This document shows positions 53,770-61,836 of a stretch of DNA of 64,000 nt, in pieces. The notes under the pieces are model-generated. The model worked only from the letters and a program-made list of their open reading frames with translations. It was not told where the DNA came from and did no database searches. The position numbers and the translations under genes are program-made. Where the stretch lies: assembly GCF_023276435.1 (NCBI RefSeq), contig NZ_JALLPO010000008.1, forward strand, positions 124,001 through 188,000, in the 5' to 3' direction. Source of the stretch: Sphaerisporangium perillae. GTDB taxonomy: Bacteria; Actinomycetota; Actinomycetes; Streptosporangiales; Streptosporangiaceae. Positions within the stretch are counted from its first letter, which is position 1; every line of letters begins with the position of its first letter.

Positions 53770-55380
53770 TCAGGGCTGGAGCATGAGGGATGCGCAGTGT
53801 TCGGCGATCATCATCGCGGGGGCGTTGGTGTTGCCTCCGGTGATGGACGGCATGATCGAGGCGTCGGCGACGCGCAGGCCCTCGATGCCGCGCACCCGAA
53901 GTTCCGGATCGACCACCGCCCGCTCGTCGGCGCCCATCCGGCACGTGCCGACCGGGTGGTACACCGTCGTGGCGCGGTTCGGCAGCTCGGCGGCCAGGGC
54001 GGCCCGGTCCGGGTAGGCGGGGCCGGGGGACAGCTCGCCGGTCACGTCGGCAGAGATGATCTTGTTGGCCATCACGTCGCGGACGAGATCCATCCCGTCC
54101 AGGAGCAGCCTGCGGTCGTCCGGCTCGGCGAGGTAGGCGGGGTCGATGACCGGCGCGGCCGTGGGGTCGGCGGAGGCGAGCCGGAGGGTGCCCCGGCTCT
54201 TGGGGTAGATCAGCGTGGCCAGCAGGGTGAGGGACGGGCGCGGGTCGACCTTGTGCCGGATGGGCGCGTCCTGGTTGGGGCCGGGGTATCCCCATGGAAG
54301 CGCGTGGAGCTGGATGTCGGGGACATCGCCGGAGGCCATGGAGCTGCGGACGAAGCCGACGGCCTCGAAGACGCTGCGGCTCACCCAGGTGGTGCCGCTG
54401 CGCAGCGTCTCCCGGATCAGCCCTGCGGCGAAGTACGGCGCGGTGCCGCGGTTGCGGGCCGACTTCATGAGATACGTCATCGGCACGAACATGTGGTCGT
54501 GCAGGTTGTCCCCGACCGGCAGGTCGGCGACGACCTCGATGCCGTGCTCGCGCAGGTGCGCGGCTGGGCCGACGCCTGAGAGCATGAGGAGCTGCGCCGA
54601 GCCGAACGTGCCGGCCGCGAGTATCACCTCCTGGGCGGCCCGGGTCGTCCGGTGCCCCTCCTTGGTGATCACGTCCACCCCGGTGGCGCGGCCGTTCTCG
54701 AGCACGACGCGAGTGACCAGGCAGCCTGTCTCGATCTTGAGGTTCGGCAGGCCGTGGCCGTCCAGGTACCCGACCGACGAGCTGTAACGCAGCCCGCGGT
54801 GGGCGCTTTGCTGGAAGAGCGAGGCGCCTTCCTGGTACTCGCCGTTGTAGTCGTCGTTCTTCATGACGCCCGCGGTGTCGGCGAGGGCCTCGATGAAGGC
54901 CTGCGCGGCCGGGGTGATGTCCTTGGCCCGGGTCACCTGGATCGGGCCGCCGGATCCGCGCAGGTCGGTGCCGCCGTCCACCCAGTTCTCCATCCGCTTG
55001 AAGCTCGGCAGGACGTCGGCGTAACTCCAGCCCTCGCAGCCCTCGGCCGCCCAGTCGTCGTAGTTTTGGCGGTGGCCGCGCACGAACACCATCCCGTTGA
55101 TCGACCCCGAGCCGCCGAGCACCCGCCCACGGGTCTGCGGGATCCTGCGGTTCAGCGCGGCGGCCTGCGGGCTGCTGTAGTAGCCCCAGTCCAGCCGCTT
55201 CTTCAGCTCGGGGATGTTGTGGAACACGGCGATCAGCCCGGGTTTGCGCACCAGCCTCGAGCGATCGGATCCGCCTGCTTCCAGCAGGACGACGCGGGCA
55301 CCGGTGTCGGCGAGCCGCCTGGCCAGCACACATCCGGCACTCCCGGCCCCAACGATGACATAGTCGGCAGACTCATCCAT
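53770..55380 (-). CDS. GMC-family FAD-dependent oxidoreductase (choline dehydrogenase-like)
   Basis: 536 aa. FAD-binding VIVGAGSAGCVLARRLAD, GMC signature GGSGSINGMVFVRGH, second signature ILAAGTFGSAQLLMLSGVGP, catalytic His in VYHPVGTCRMG, and the Asn site in GGNTNAPAMMIAEH. ATG 55380 has GAGGG six bases upstream; the open frame extends 63 codons further but lacks support. It oxidises an alcohol with FAD; the substrate is unknown. Single gene, no redox partner next to it. Confidence 0.9.
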   Translation of the reverse strand: MDESADYVIVGAGSAGCVLARRLADTGARVVLLEAGGSDRSRLVRKPGLIAVFHNIPELKKRLDWGYYSSPQAAALNRRIPQTRGRVLGGSGSINGMVFVRGHRQNYDDWAAEGCEGWSYADVLPSFKRMENWVDGGTDLRGSGGPIQVTRAKDITPAAQAFIEALADTAGVMKNDDYNGEYQEGASLFQQSAHRGLRYSSSVGYLDGHGLPNLKIETGCLVTRVVLENGRATGVDVITKEGHRTTRAAQEVILAAGTFGSAQLLMLSGVGPAAHLREHGIEVVADLPVGDNLHDHMFVPMTYLMKSARNRGTAPYFAAGLIRETLRSGTTWVSRSVFEAVGFVRSSMASGDVPDIQLHALPWGYPGPNQDAPIRHKVDPRPSLTLLATLIYPKSRGTLRLASADPTAAPVIDPAYLAEPDDRRLLLDGMDLVRDVMANKIISADVTGELSPGPAYPDRAALAAELPNRATTVYHPVGTCRMGADERAVVDPELRVRGIEGLRVADASIMPSITGGNTNAPAMMIAEHCASLMLQP

Positions 55381-55670
55381 GTGGCCCTCGCAAGCGACGA
55401 CGAACGGCCACGCACACCGCAGCCAGAGCGAATGTACTCCACCAGCCAAACGCTTGGTCAAGACGTTGAACGCTATTGGAACGGGTGGGCCTTGGTCGAT
55501 CAGCCCGATCGTGGGACGCGGCACCGCCTCGCCGGTCCTCCGCCCGGCACCCACACGCTTGAATCGCATGGAGGAAGTCTTCGAAGGGCGGGCCGCTGGT
55601 CAGGATAGGAACGTGAACGAAAGCGCGTGATCGTATTGTCGGGGAACATCCCCGATGTGAAGATCAGAAA

Positions 55671-57092
55671 ATGCCGCGTTCAAGAGCCGTTCCGTCCGTG
55701 CTTGCCGTCGCCGCGTCCGCGCTGCTGATCAGTGGAAATGCCGAGGCGTCGGCGGATCCGCCGTTACCCTCGGCGATCTTTCGCGCCACGCACAACAGCT
55801 ACTCGGGCAACGTCGACGGCGCCAAGAGCTCGATCGCCTACCAACTCGACCGCGGCATTCGCTTCATCGAACTCGACATACACGACAACGGTTACGCCAC
55901 CTCGCACGACTACTCCATCGGCCACGACTCCCCCGGCAACCTGGTCGACCACACGGGAAACCCCCCGTCGAACCTCCTGCGCGACTGGCTCAACGTGATC
56001 AACACCTGGTCCGCGCAGCATCCCACCGCCGCACCGATCGTCGTCGCGCTCGACGTCAAAGACGACTTGACCGACAACACCTCGTACGCCGCAGGCAACC
56101 TGGCCGCGCTCAACCAGGAGCTCACTTCTGTCTTCGGCTCGCGGCTGTTCTGGGCCAAGGACTACCCGACGAGCCCACCGTCGGTGGACACTCTGCGCGG
56201 CCGGGTGCTCCCTCTGATCTCTGGCGACGGCAAGACCCGCACCGCGTACAAACGCGACGTCGGTTACCACCCGGCCGTCGCGATCAACGGCCGCGGCCAG
56301 GTCGTGGAGGTGAATGACTCGGGCGCGGGCGCGCTCTGGTACTGGACCGGCGCGTACGGTACCGACGGCCGCGTGACCTGGCTACGCCACGGCAAGTACG
56401 ACACCGGCGTCACGCCGGCCGTCACGCTGAACGACAACGGCGACCTGGTCGAGGTCCACCAGTCCGAGAACGCCACCACGCTGTGGTACCGCGTCGGTCA
56501 CCTCAATGCCGATGGCGAGATCACCTGGTCGCCCAGCCGCCAGTATGACGACGGCGTCCTGCCGACGGTCAGGTTCACCGACGCGGCAGGCACCCAGCTA
56601 CGCGAGATACACCGCAGCCAGAGCGGCAGCCAGAACTGGAATTGGCGCGGCGTGCTCAACGCCGGCGCGATGACGGTCTCGTGGAGCGGCAACGCCAAGA
56701 CCTCCGACGCCCGCTACGACACGGCCACCTCGACCAGCGGCGCGTCGCGCGTGCACGTGTGGAACGGCGCCGACGGCCCGACCCCGTCCCAGACCTTGCG
56801 GATGGACACCGACAGGTACACCGGCGACCGCATCCGCTACCAGCAGACCGCCTTCGACGAGTTCCAGCAGGGCGACAGCGCGGAGCTCCAGCAGGGCGCG
56901 CTGTTCTACGCGGCGCCCGCCGGCGAGTCCTCGTTCATCACCGCGGCACGGCAGGCGGGACGGCTCGTGCGCGGCTGGGATTTCGACTCAGTGAGCGACG
57001 CCACCAACCCGCTGGCCGACTATCCGGCGACCAACCACCCGTACGACACCTGGTACCAGGACCTCCTCACCCAATCCGGCGCTGTCGAGTGA
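55671..57092 (+). CDS. Secreted PI-PLC-like phosphodiesterase with three tandem repeats
   Basis: 473 aa. Signal peptide (PSVLAVAASALLISGNAEAS). PI-PLC X-type barrel: FRATHNSYSGN (catalytic His), GIRFIELDIHDNG (metal ligands), HDYSIGHDSPG (second His), and PIVVALDVKDDL. From about residue 195 the protein carries three ~45-residue repeats: VGYHPAVAINGRGQVVEVND, TGVTPAVTLNDNGDLVEVHQ, DGVLPTVRFTDAAGTQLREI, each ending in an aromatic WYW/LWY/NWNW strand. The barrel end (RLVRGWDFDSVSDATNP) follows the repeats. They look like a binding module inserted in the barrel. Probably acts on phosphodiesters outside the cell. Confidence 0.8.
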   Translation: MPRSRAVPSVLAVAASALLISGNAEASADPPLPSAIFRATHNSYSGNVDGAKSSIAYQLDRGIRFIELDIHDNGYATSHDYSIGHDSPGNLVDHTGNPPSNLLRDWLNVINTWSAQHPTAAPIVVALDVKDDLTDNTSYAAGNLAALNQELTSVFGSRLFWAKDYPTSPPSVDTLRGRVLPLISGDGKTRTAYKRDVGYHPAVAINGRGQVVEVNDSGAGALWYWTGAYGTDGRVTWLRHGKYDTGVTPAVTLNDNGDLVEVHQSENATTLWYRVGHLNADGEITWSPSRQYDDGVLPTVRFTDAAGTQLREIHRSQSGSQNWNWRGVLNAGAMTVSWSGNAKTSDARYDTATSTSGASRVHVWNGADGPTPSQTLRMDTDRYTGDRIRYQQTAFDEFQQGDSAELQQGALFYAAPAGESSFITAARQAGRLVRGWDFDSVSDATNPLADYPATNHPYDTWYQDLLTQSGAVE

Positions 57093-57428
57093 TCCGGTAG
57101 GCGCGGATCACGGTCGGTTCGACGGTGTTGCCCGAGTCGTCCGCCGACCTGGCTGGCAGCGACACGAAACCACGCTGCGGCGACGTCGGCGGATGACCTT
57201 CCACACGATCACGGCAGCGAGTACACCGCCGCCGACGACCTGCCCCCGGCCGCCGAAGCAGCAGCCAGGGCGGGACTTCAGCAGCCCATCGCCGTGTTGA
57301 AGAATCTCCACGGTTTCGGGGGCGTCATACGGTGGATGCGCCGACCCGGTACCCCAGCCGTCTGACCGCATACTCCCGACATTTTGCGAATACATGTCTT
57401 ATTTGTGATGAGGTCATGGTCACACTCA
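57093..57428 (+). other. Intergenic region with no recognised gene
   Basis: About 335 bases. A plus-strand frame ending at TGA 57365 (ARAGLQQPIAVLKNLHGFGG) and a minus-strand membrane-like stretch (GGGVLAAVIVWKVIRRRRR) both look mildly protein-like, but neither can be supported as a gene. Confidence 0.3.
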
Positions 57429-57611
57429 GACGCGAACTTCCCCGCGCTGGCCGGGCTTATGAAGGCGGCACTGACCTCGGGCCCGCTGCCCGCGCCCAGC
57501 TCCCCGCCGGACGCGGTCATGCAGAACTCCGCCGCCGCCACTGCCGCGACCATGTGCAACGACGTGGAGTGGCCCGACTCGGTCCCGCTGCACCAGCGCT
57601 CGGTCTCACGA
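57429..57611 (+). pseudogene. Fragment of an S33-type alpha/beta hydrolase
   Basis: Encodes DANFPALAGLMKAALTSGPL, then NSAAATAATMCNDVEWPDSV, then PLHQRSV. The (A)xxCNDVxWP motif is characteristic of TAP-like secreted hydrolases in the part between nucleophile and acid. The flanking catalytic parts are absent, so this is an internal scrap. Confidence 0.4.
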
Positions 57612-57780
57612 TGTGAGGAACTCCGTCAGCCCTGGGGATGTATCTCGAAAGGCTACGAATTGCTTTTGCGCGAGATCGACCTTCTCGTGGCATTCAAGTG
57701 CGCCTTCTTCCCTTGCACGAAATTTTAGCAGGAGAATAGCCAATATGGCCGGCAGGGGCGGGTACAGTTGTTGTCGTATA

Positions 57781-57797
57781 TCGCCCATTCTGGGCGA
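57781..57797. promoter_or_regulatory. Short perfect hairpin
   Basis: TCGCCCA-TTC-TGGGCGA, 7-bp stem with a 3-base loop, 24 bases before the short ORF at 57821. It could be an operator or an RNA structure. Confidence 0.4.
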
Positions 57798-57820
57798 ATC
57801 GACGAATCCGGGAGGCTGAC

Positions 57821-57916
57821 ATGAATGGACACCTACCGTATCGCGATTCCGGTCCGGCTGCCCGCATTGGGGGTGTACGCGGCTGGCAGGCGGACATTCT
57901 CCGCGGCGAGTCGTAG
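57821..57916 (+). CDS. Possible 31-aa peptide upstream of the S9 peptidase
   Basis: Starts ATG with a good ribosome-binding site (GGGAGG, 5-base spacing) and encodes MNGHLPYRDSGPAARIGGVR then GWQADILRGES. It sits between two hairpins and 83 bases before the S9 peptidase start. It could be a leader peptide, a small protein or a peptide substrate of the peptidase. No family is known and no modification enzyme lies next to it, so chance is also possible. Confidence 0.35.
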   Translation: MNGHLPYRDSGPAARIGGVRGWQADILRGES

Positions 57917-57927
57917 CTAAGTGAGCT

Positions 57928-57961
57928 GAGGTACTGCGGTGCGTATAGGCCGCAGTACCTC
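57928..57961. terminator. Strong hairpin between the short ORF and the S9 peptidase gene
   Basis: Perfect 12-bp stem GAGGTACTGCGG (57928-57939) with CCGCAGTACCTC (57950-57961), 10-base loop. Terminator of the short ORF, or an attenuator or operator in the peptidase leader. Confidence 0.6.
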
Positions 57962-57999
57962 GACCTATGGCAGGCGGGGCGATACATCGGGGGGCGTTT

Positions 58000-60126
58000 A
58001 TGGCGCGATTGTTCTACCCTGCCGCTTGGCGCAGCGATGTGGTGGAGGATCTGTCCGGATTCCTGGTTTCCGATCCCTACCGGTGGTTGGAAGACGGCAA
58101 TGATGCGTGCGTGCGGGACTGGGCGGCGGCCCAGGATCGTCTCTTCCACGCGTATCGCGCCGGATGGCGTGAGAAGCAATCGTGGGCGTCTTTGATGGAT
58201 CAGGTGTCATCCTTCGGCGTGTCGGAGCCTCCGATGGCGCGTGGTTCGGTCATGTTCCTTGCCGAGCAGCTCCGTGGGGATGAGCAACGGCGCCTGCTCG
58301 TCGTTGACGCCGAGGGCAACAGGCGGGTGCTGGTCGATCCGGTAGAGATCGATCCGTCCGGCCATACCGGGCTGTATTCCTGGTGGCCATCGCGCGAGGG
58401 CGAACGTGTGGCTGTCCAGATGGAGGTCGCCGAGCAGCCCGGCAGCGACATCATGGTGCTGGACGTGCGTACCGGCGAGGCGGTGGACGGGCCGTTGCCA
58501 CGCGCCCGTAACACCTCGCTTGCCTGGCTGCCGGGAGGGGATGCGTTCTACTACGTCAGCCGTGTTCCTGATGAGGAACTGGCCCCCGGCGACATGCGTT
58601 TGCAGCGGCGGGTGAGGTTGCATCGGGTCGGTTCGCCCTGGCAGACCGACGCGGTGGTGCTCGGCGGCGACGATGCCCCAGACCACTATTACGGGCTCAC
58701 GGTCAGCGCCGACGGCCGTTATCTGGCGATCACTGCGACGGTTGGGCCCGCCTCACACAACGACGTGTACGTGGCCGAGCTCATCGATCCGGAAGCCCCG
58801 CGTTTCATCAAGATCGTGGACGGACGCACCATACGCGCCCGTGTTCTCCCACGCTTCCTCACGGACGGCAATCTGCTGCTGGTCACCGACTACCAGGCCC
58901 CGTGTGGCCGCATCTGTATGGCGCACCGGCACGACACCGACCCGGCCGCATGGCGCGCGCTGGTAGCCGAAGATCCCCAGGCCCCCTTGGACGAGTGCCT
59001 GGTCCTGGACGACCCGGCACTTCCGCGGCCCCTCCTGCTGGTGGCACGCACCCGCCACGGCACCTCCACCCTGACACTGCACGACCTGGCCACTGGCCGG
59101 CTGCTCACCGGTCTGCCCCTTCCCGGCGCGGGCGTCGTGTCATCCCTGCGCACGAACATCCCACACGGACATCGCGCATGGTTCAGCTACTGTGACGCGA
59201 CCACACCCCCCACCATCTATCGCTACGACGCCACCAGCGGGAGGACGGAACAAGAAACCGGCGCCACGATAGCTGGACATACTCCAGAGATCCGCAGCCG
59301 CAGCGTTGGCTATCACGCCGGCGACGGCACCGAGATCACGCTGTTCCTGTTCACCCCGGCTGAAGAACATCAGGGCCCCCGCCCCACCCTCCTTTACGGC
59401 TACGGCAGCTTCGGCATGCCGATGCGCCCATGGTTCTTCCCCATGGCAGCCGCGTGGGTCAGCGCCGGCGGCACCTACGCGGTCGCCTGTGTACGCGGAG
59501 GCGGCGAAGAAGGCCAACGCTGGCACGACGCCGGCCGCGGACCACACAAACACCGCGCGGTCAGCGACTTCAACGACGCCGCGACCTGGCTCATCAACAC
59601 CGGTCGAACCACCCGCGACCAACTGGCGATCTTTGGCCAATCCGCCGGCGGCCTACTGGTCACCGCCGCCGCCACACAGCGACCAGATCTGTACGCCGCG
59701 GTCATCGCCGAAGGCCCGCTATGTGACATGGTGCGCTACGAACACTTCGGCCTGGGATGCACATGGACCGACGAATTCGGTACCGCCTCCCAATCCGAAC
59801 AACTCCAATGGCTACTCACATACTCCCCCTACCACAACATCACGCCCGGAGCCCCCTATCCCGCATTCCTCCTCACCGGCGCGGTAACCGATCTGCAGAC
59901 CGGAGAGGCCCACGTCACCAAAATGTGCGCGGCCCTCCAACATGCCACCAGCAGTGACCGGCCGATCCTCATGCGTCGAGAACCCGACACCGCCCACGCC
60001 GCCTTCCCCGCGAGCAAAGAACGGGCCTTGGCCGCGGACATCCTGGCCTTCGCCGGAAAATACACCGGTCTATCGCCGGAAAAGACAACCATGCGTCTTC
60101 ACGAGACTGCCGCAGAACCACACTAG
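58000..60126 (+). CDS. Prolyl oligopeptidase family (S9) serine peptidase
   Basis: 708 aa. N-terminal seven-bladed propeller: YRWLEDGNDACVRDWAAAQD, YSWWPSREGERVAVQMEVAE, LTVSADGRYLAITATVG. The catalytic domain starts at about residue 430: TLLYGYGSFGMPMRP, VACVRGGGEEGQRWHDAGRG, nucleophile AIFGQSAGGLLVTAAA, acid in LLTGAVTDLQTGEAH and His in REPDTAHAAFPASK. The usual GGSNGG is GQSAGG here. It cleaves short peptides after proline in the cytoplasm (no signal peptide). ATG 58000 follows a G-rich site; ATG 57967 abuts the hairpin and is less likely. Relatives process some lanthipeptide leaders, but no such synthetase is nearby. Confidence 0.88.
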   Translation: MARLFYPAAWRSDVVEDLSGFLVSDPYRWLEDGNDACVRDWAAAQDRLFHAYRAGWREKQSWASLMDQVSSFGVSEPPMARGSVMFLAEQLRGDEQRRLLVVDAEGNRRVLVDPVEIDPSGHTGLYSWWPSREGERVAVQMEVAEQPGSDIMVLDVRTGEAVDGPLPRARNTSLAWLPGGDAFYYVSRVPDEELAPGDMRLQRRVRLHRVGSPWQTDAVVLGGDDAPDHYYGLTVSADGRYLAITATVGPASHNDVYVAELIDPEAPRFIKIVDGRTIRARVLPRFLTDGNLLLVTDYQAPCGRICMAHRHDTDPAAWRALVAEDPQAPLDECLVLDDPALPRPLLLVARTRHGTSTLTLHDLATGRLLTGLPLPGAGVVSSLRTNIPHGHRAWFSYCDATTPPTIYRYDATSGRTEQETGATIAGHTPEIRSRSVGYHAGDGTEITLFLFTPAEEHQGPRPTLLYGYGSFGMPMRPWFFPMAAAWVSAGGTYAVACVRGGGEEGQRWHDAGRGPHKHRAVSDFNDAATWLINTGRTTRDQLAIFGQSAGGLLVTAAATQRPDLYAAVIAEGPLCDMVRYEHFGLGCTWTDEFGTASQSEQLQWLLTYSPYHNITPGAPYPAFLLTGAVTDLQTGEAHVTKMCAALQHATSSDRPILMRREPDTAHAAFPASKERALAADILAFAGKYTGLSPEKTTMRLHETAAEPH

Positions 60127-60731
60127 GCGACGAACGCGGCCCGCATGAGTGTGGCCATGTGGTCCGCGTATCCGTCGATGGACCAGTCGCAGTCGATCGT
60201 CAGGTTGTCGATGAGGTCGCTGGACATCAGCGCCCAGAGCATGTCGGTGGCACTGGCGATGGTCCATGAGCCCGCCAGCAGGCCCTCGCGGTGGAGCGCC
60301 TCGATGAGATGGCGGCAGATCCGGCGTTGGTCGCGGGCGACCACGTCCCAGTGCGCGGCGAAGTCGGGGTCGCTACGCCGTTGCCGTTGGATCGCTGTCG
60401 CGACCGCGCGGACCCGTGGGCGGATCCGGCCGAGGTGGGCCGCGAACTCGTCCAGCGCGGCGACTGGGTCCGGCGCGGCCAGCACCGGGCGGATGGAATC
60501 GTCTAGCCCCTCGGCCTCGTACACGTGGTCGTACAGCGCCACCAGTAGGTCGGCCCTGGTCGCGAAGTGGAGGTAGACCGAACGCCTCGACACCCCGGCC
60601 CGCTCGGCGGTGGCGCCCATCGTCAGTGCCGCCGGACCGTGCTCCTCCAGCAGCGCCCGGGCCGCGGCGAGCAGGGCGGCGCGCGTGCGTCGGCTGCGTG
60701 CGTTGGTCGGGACGGCGATAGGCCCGGTCAC
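60123..60731 (-). CDS. TetR-family repressor
   Basis: 202 aa from GTG 60731 (GGAGG eight bases upstream); the open frame reaches 60806 but would overlap the operator. HTH: ALLAAARALLEEHGPAALTM, AERAGVSRRSVYLHFATRAD. Ligand domain with VARDQRRICRHLIEALHREG. Its stop codon overlaps that of the S9 gene (convergent). A 21-bp palindrome upstream is the probable operator, controlling itself and the divergent SnoaL-YceI side. Confidence 0.9.
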   Translation of the reverse strand: MTGPIAVPTNARSRRTRAALLAAARALLEEHGPAALTMGATAERAGVSRRSVYLHFATRADLLVALYDHVYEAEGLDDSIRPVLAAPDPVAALDEFAAHLGRIRPRVRAVATAIQRQRRSDPDFAAHWDVVARDQRRICRHLIEALHREGLLAGSWTIASATDMLWALMSSDLIDNLTIDCDWSIDGYADHMATLMRAAFVA

Positions 60732-60769
60732 TGGCGACCTCCGTCGTTGTGTCACCCGGTTCGGGCGCC

Positions 60770-60790
60770 AACTATACGGGATGTATAGTT
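60770..60790. promoter_or_regulatory. Palindromic operator for the TetR regulator
   Basis: AACTATAC-GGGAT-GTATAGTT, perfect 8-bp arms with a 5-base centre, 39 bases upstream of the chosen TetR start. A weaker related site (AGTATACATAGCGTGTAGT) follows at about 60799-60817. Confidence 0.75.
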
Positions 60791-60864
60791 GAGCTAAAGT
60801 ATACATAGCGTGTAGTTCCAGCGGCGTCGAAGTCGTCCGTGCACGGCATGAGCCGAGGAGACCG

Positions 60865-61107
60865 ATGAGCGACCTTCAGGCCATCGCTGATCGCCTCGAG
60901 ATCGAGGCGCTGCGCGGCGAGTTCACCGACGCGGGAATGATGCGCGACTACGACCGCTTCGCGTCGCTGTTACACAGGACGGCGCGTGGCGGATCCCTCA
61001 CATCAACGTCCAGTTCGACAGCCGGGAGGAGATCCGCGCCGGGATCGAGCGGCTGCAGGGTCTCTGGGACTACTTCGTGCAAACCGTGCACCCGGGCACG
61101 ATGACTA
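60865..61107 (+). pseudogene. SnoaL-like protein, frameshifted and truncated
   Basis: Starts ATG with SDLQAIADRLEIEALRGEFT then DAGMMRDYDRFASLL, an NTF2/SnoaL-like N terminus. A one-base change near 60970 shifts the frame, and the protein continues QDGAWRIPHINVQFDSREEI, then IERLQGLWDYFVQTVHPGTM. The second half of the fold is missing, with YceI leader sequence directly abutting, so a deletion has removed it. Confidence 0.7.
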
Positions 61108-61134
61108 CCTCTTTCCCCCTAGGAGCGACCAAGC

Positions 61135-61680
61135 GTGACAACCACGACCAAGCTCAGCGAGCTGACCGGCGACTACGTCCTCGACACCGCCCACACGCGG
61201 ATCGGCTTCGTCGCCCGGCACACGATGGCCACCAAGGTGCGCGGGCAGTTCGACGAGTTCGAGGGCAGCGCGCGCCTGGACGGCGAGGACCCGTCGAAGT
61301 CGAGCACCGAGCTCACGATCCAGGCGAAGAGCATCCAGACCCGCAACCAGCGGCGCGACGAGCACCTGCGCAGCAAGTTCCTGGACACGGACAACCACCC
61401 GACCATCACCTTCACCTCGATCGGGGTGGAGCAGGTCGACGACACCAGCTTCAAGGTCACCGGTGACCTGACCATCCTCGGCGTGACCAAGCCGGTCACC
61501 GTGGACTTCGAGCTGACCGGCGCCGAGAACGATCCATGGGGCGACTTCCGGGTCGGCTTCGAGGGCAGCGTCACGATCGACCGCAAGGACTGGGGCGTGA
61601 ACTGGAACGCCGCGACCGGGGTCCTGGTCAGCGAGAAGGTGACGCTGGAGTTCGACGTCGCCGCGATCCGGCGGTCCTGA
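61135..61680 (+). CDS. YceI-family lipid-binding protein
   Basis: 181 aa, GTG start with AGGAGC upstream. Lipocalin-like barrel: GDYVLDTAHTRIGFVARHTM, KVRGQFDEFEGSARLDGEDP, SKFLDTDNHPTITFTSIGV, LTILGVTKPVTVDFELTG, RKDWGVNWNAATGVLVSEKV. YceI relatives bind polyisoprenoid or fatty-acid-like lipids. No signal peptide, as is usual for actinobacterial members. It may be controlled by the TetR operator through readthrough of the broken SnoaL gene. Confidence 0.92.
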   Translation: MTTTTKLSELTGDYVLDTAHTRIGFVARHTMATKVRGQFDEFEGSARLDGEDPSKSSTELTIQAKSIQTRNQRRDEHLRSKFLDTDNHPTITFTSIGVEQVDDTSFKVTGDLTILGVTKPVTVDFELTGAENDPWGDFRVGFEGSVTIDRKDWGVNWNAATGVLVSEKVTLEFDVAAIRRS

Positions 61681-61810
61681 CCGATGGCCCGGTGGCGTCG
61701 GCCATGGCGGTAGCAGGATCTGGTAGGTGACCAGCAGGTCGTAGACCTCCTGGGTGACGCCGGCGGAGGTTCGGGCGCGCAGCACCCGGCCGGCGAGAAT
61801 GCTGGATCTC
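61681..61810 (-). pseudogene. IS4-type transposase C-terminal scrap
   Basis: The minus strand reads LAGRVLRARTSAGVTQEVYD then LLVTYQIL, then after a one-base shift TAMADATGPSVR, the conserved late region of IS4-like transposases (VLRSRxPxxVxQExxxLLxxYQxLR). Only about 40 residues remain. Confidence 0.5.
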
Positions 61811-61836
61811 AGTAGCTTCGGGGGACCTTTCTCTGG

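Noticed and set aside
53468-55333. 621-codon minus-strand frame overlapping the GMC oxidoreductase
   Set aside because: Same-strand shadow frame; the GMC frame has all family signatures, this one has none.
57821-60126. Lanthipeptide or other RiPP cluster around the S9 peptidase
   Set aside because: No synthetase, radical SAM, YcaO or transporter gene lies nearby; only the short ORF and the peptidase support it.
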